A stretch of 64,000 nucleotides of DNA from Ciona intestinalis. Taxonomy: Eukaryota; Chordata; Ascidiacea; Phlebobranchia; Cionidae. Positions 61,601 to 64,000 of this stretch are shown here, piece after piece. Where the stretch lies: NCBI RefSeq assembly GCF_000224145.3, contig NC_020166.2, positions 5,772,927 through 5,836,926 on the forward strand. Direction: 5' to 3'. The position numbers and the translations under genes were made by a program. Under the pieces are notes generated by a model that was not told the DNA's origin, made no database searches, and saw nothing but the letters and a program-made list of their open reading frames with translations. The first letter of the stretch is position 1. Each line of letters begins with the position of its first letter.

Positions 61601-63945
61601 TTTATTCTATTTTTTCGTCCCATTTAGTAGTAAACAAATAACAATTTAAAGAATTATAAAATTGTAACTTTACGACTTCCATGGTCCGTTGTTAATTGTT
61701 TAAAACACGATCAGGATATTTGGATATAATGTGCTAGAGATGTCCCGTCTTACCCCATAGTAATATATGCCCACTAGGTTATAAAACCAACTCTAAAAAG
61801 AGATGGAAACTTACTCTAACATGCTCTTAGCATCATTCTTCAGCTGACGACTGTGTGCTGCTGGAATTTCGACGTATTTTGCCATTATTTGTCGTAGATC
61901 AGCTTCGTGAAGGCTTGCTCCTAACCTATCTAACTCCTCTCTGTCAGCTTGTGTGGTCTCCGGAAACGCCTTCAGCTCCTAATTCAATGAGGAACGTATT
62001 ACTTTTTTAAGTTTCATTCAAACATTAACCGCCAGCTATAATACAGTATAAAGCAGATAAAGTTTCTTTACCAAATTTATTTTGCCTGATTAGCGTGTTA
62101 TTGAAAGTCTTATGCAAAAACAAATTTGTAAAATGACCTTTATCAGATTTGAATGTATTTATACTTATATAGAAACTGAACTAACCGCCATGTTTTCCAA
62201 GCCAGATTGATACAACTTGATTGTATCATCCACTACCTTCTGTGCTTCGTCTAAAGTAACGTTGGCCATGATTGCATTATTTCTCTCCCTTTCAAGATGT
62301 CCCTGTGGAAAACAATAACACCTGGTTAGAAAAAATCTGCCACAAAAAAACAACAAAAACAGTCTTACTACATATGATTGCAACATAATTTAGAACTACG
62401 TTCGCCTTACCAAAGTTTGCCTAAGAGTTTGGCCATTTAGGACATTCTTAGTGACAGCCACTCTGGTATCTGCTGCTGCATCGTTCAGTTTATCTTGTAA
62501 ATCTCTCAGTTTCAGTAGAATTTGATCCACTTGTTCAACTATCTCATTGTTCATGCTGCGTGCATGTGGCTCACTTTGGTTTGCCCGTGCGGTGAAGTTG
62601 GCGTGAATAAGCTTCAGCATATCATTGGCAAACCTATTTCCAGAATGAATATTTAGTTTTAGAGTTAAAAACATGTTCACTCAAAACCAATACAAGATTT
62701 TCCAATATTTAAAAAAATATGATTTAAGAGAAATTGTATTATCTATATTGTATTATAATTTATAAATATGAACAAATCAAATTATGCCATTTATTATTAC
62801 ATCTTTTACAGAAAAGCAGATTAATATATCAGTTATGTAAACTTACTCAAGTTCAGTATCAGCCAGCTGTTGATGTCGACTTATATTTCTCGATTTCATT
62901 TCCCGCATTTTCATGTCAACTCTGCCGTAAATCTCAGTGACATCTTGTGCTGTACCATTCTGTAAACCTTGCAGCAAGCGTGCTGCCATGCGAGTGAAAC
63001 CTGCACATTAAATTAAACAATATATTGGAATATACTTATGTTTCGATGAATACATATAAGAATGTCAACATTGGTGGTCATAATGTATGACAGACTTACC
63101 ATCTACAGTGTTATACAAATTTCTCATTCCCGTTTTCTGCAGTTTCACTTCTTCTCTGGTTGCATTAATTTTAGCAGAAGCGTTATTGGAATCCACCACA
63201 CAAGATTTAGCCTAAAAGATCAATTTTAAATTTCTACAGCTTATAATAAGGTAAAACCTTGTTAATATTAATACATACCCTTGCTACTGCTGGAAAAACT
63301 TTCATTTCAGTTTCGCTGATATTTCCAGGAACTTTCACCATATCTGCCAATGCATCCATTACATAGTTGGAAGAGTTTTCAAGTTTTTCCTGCAAATAAA
63401 GCAAGTAATAAACCATTCCACTCAAGCCCTTATACAACATGCAATATATATACTGGAATAAATCCACACGATGAAATCTTGATTCAGATGTAAAACTAAC
63501 ACAGGCACACACTGCATAGAAGTTAGTGGCAACAGCAAGTAAAGCAGGGATTAGAGGGAAGCGAGAAAGTTTGCATTTTTTGCCGTGTACCTTGACCCTT
63601 CGTCGCTGCCGAACGAAGTAATTGAGTTTTCTGTGCAGAAGAAGCTCGATATACGGCTGTGTCAGAAGAAAGAAGACTTGTGATAAGTTTGAAAGTGCAC
63701 CAACCGTGAGTGCAGAGAAAAAGTTTAGTGTAGAAATACAAAGTGAAGTGAGAGGCATGCACATTATCAAAAGTGAGGTGTGGTTTAGAAATGTGATGGA
63801 TAAAAATAAGTTGGGTGTTGATTTTAAAATAAAGAAAATTTAAAAAATGAGTTTTTTGTGAGATGGAAAATGACTGTATGTTTGGTATTTCAACCTGGTC
63901 GGCTGGATTTGAACTTGACAATCCTTGAAGTAAGTGCATAAGGCT
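52608..63945 (-). CDS. lama: Laminin alpha chain, C-terminal half (coiled coil and LG1-LG5), 5' end outside
   Basis: A basement-membrane subunit; it assembles with beta and gamma chains through the coiled coil and binds receptors through LG domains. Exons: 63895-63945, 63279-63389, 63100-63211, 62847-63000, 62411-62633, 62186-62302, 61815-61978, 61259-61491, 61074-61190, 60603-60773, 60228-60382, 59751-59891, 59252-59406, 58628-58781, 58420-58551, 57747-57908, 57286-57430, 57009-57144, 56212-56347, 55819-55986, 55604-55757, 55232-55414, 54957-55173, 54753-54877, 54497-54686, 54071-54226, 53514-53667, 53317-53457, 52993-53242, 52608-52759 (TAA). Heptad-like helical sequence runs to about 60228. 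LG1 is near 58420-59406, LG2 56212-57908, LG3 55232-55986, a Thr/Pro-rich linker 54957-55173, LG4 53600-54877, LG5 to the end (LYIGGLP; FQGCIRSMKL). LG3 holds RRRRQT, placed like the furin site of laminin alpha-2. It is closest to the alpha-1/2 type; the subtype is an inference. Confidence 0.93.
53830..54048 (+). repeat. SINE copy, 5'-truncated, in laminin intron
   Basis: It has GCCACCATTATGGGCGTGTA, CCTTGGGCAAGACACGTCAC and the tail AAGGATAAATAAGTTACATAC; the tRNA-like head is missing or badly decayed. Confidence 0.65.
57472..57668. repeat. MITE copy in laminin intron
   Basis: Runs from CAGTAGGGGGAGAAAGATGG to TCGTCTTCCCCACCCTACTA, complete. Confidence 0.8.
57931..58120. repeat. MITE copy in laminin intron, left end worn
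   Basis: Begins AAGGATGGGGCACCG and ends CCTCTTTTCCTATCCCACTA; the inner AAACAAAGAACATTC and CATAGACCGTTGTTAA blocks are clear. Confidence 0.7.
58130..58345 (+). repeat. SINE copy, diverged, in laminin intron
   Basis: CTCGATGCTGCTATATACAC, TGTGTCCAAGGGTAAAACGT and ACCCACCGAGTAA keep the family order, but the head is poorly matched. Confidence 0.5.
58937..59122. repeat. MITE copy in laminin intron
   Basis: Complete: TATAGTATGGTGGGGGAAGA at left, CTATCTTACCCCATCCTACT at right. Confidence 0.8.
59925..60180 (-). repeat. SINE copy in reverse orientation in laminin intron
   Basis: Read on the minus strand it begins near ATACCGTGATATAGCGGTTT, passes GGGGATTCGAGACTGCTACC (B-box-like) and ends with the ACGACTGTCGTTGCTCACCC tail block; this is a somewhat different subfamily from the forward copies. 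Confidence 0.55.
61570..61766. repeat. MITE copy in laminin intron
   Basis: Complete: TATAGTAGAGTGGGGGAAGA at left and CCCGTCTTACCCCATAGTA at right. Confidence 0.8.
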
Positions 63946-64000
63946 CTACAGGATGCGAAAGTTGAAGAAAAGTTTAGAATTTAGATCATCAGATGAAGAA

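Noticed and set aside
63234-63770. 178-codon minus-strand open frame near the right edge
   Set aside because: Only 63279-63389 is laminin exon; the rest is intron read through without splicing.

Overview
The window is 64 kb of animal genomic DNA, most likely a Ciona-type sea squirt (tunicate). It has many short introns, a laminin alpha chain, a lysyl hydroxylase, a claudin-like protein and IL-17-like cytokines, which makes it a metazoan and probably a chordate. The tRNA-derived SINEs and the swarm of ~190-bp terminal-inverted-repeat elements resemble repeats described from Ciona. The species call is inference; no search was run. Splice sites and frames were worked out by hand, so exon edges may be off by a few bases.

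Layout. 1-3.4 kb: a degenerate tandem array whose ~210-bp core can fold into nested hairpins; no gene. 3.6-10.7 kb (+): 3' part of a gene with about 16 EGF-like modules and two laminin-G/SHBG-like domains; one intron holds three identical tRNA-Val(UAC) genes on the opposite strand. 11.5-21.2 kb (-): two near-identical copies of a SLC19-type thiamine/folate transporter, one with a frameshift, with two 50-N gaps and two stray copies of the neighbouring gene's last exon between them. This looks like unmerged haplotypes or a very recent duplication. 22.8-31.2 kb (-): a 20-exon tetratricopeptide gene resembling TTC34. 32.1-37.5 kb (-): a complete 18-exon procollagen-lysine hydroxylase (PLOD). Its upstream region is repeated either side of a third 50-N gap. 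39.2-42.1 kb (-): two small secreted IL-17-like genes, each with three exons. 43.9-45.0 kb (+): a three-exon claudin/PMP22-like four-helix membrane protein. 45.8-50.7 kb (-): a transmembrane mucin-like receptor with a signal peptide, a long 11-residue repeat tract, EGF modules, a membrane helix and a short tail with an ITAM-like tyrosine pair. 52.6-63.9 kb (-): the C-terminal half of a laminin alpha chain (coiled coil, five LG domains, furin-like site in LG3), running off the right edge.

The genes do not form one pathway. Extracellular-matrix functions are frequent (laminin, lysyl hydroxylase, EGF/LG protein), and the IL-17 pair plus the ITAM-like mucin suggest a small immune or epithelial theme. 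About 20 copies of one MITE family and several SINE copies sit in introns and intergenic DNA. The best candidates for something undescribed are the folded tandem repeat at the left edge, the ITAM-tailed mucin, and the ~500-bp element present in only one of the two transporter copies.
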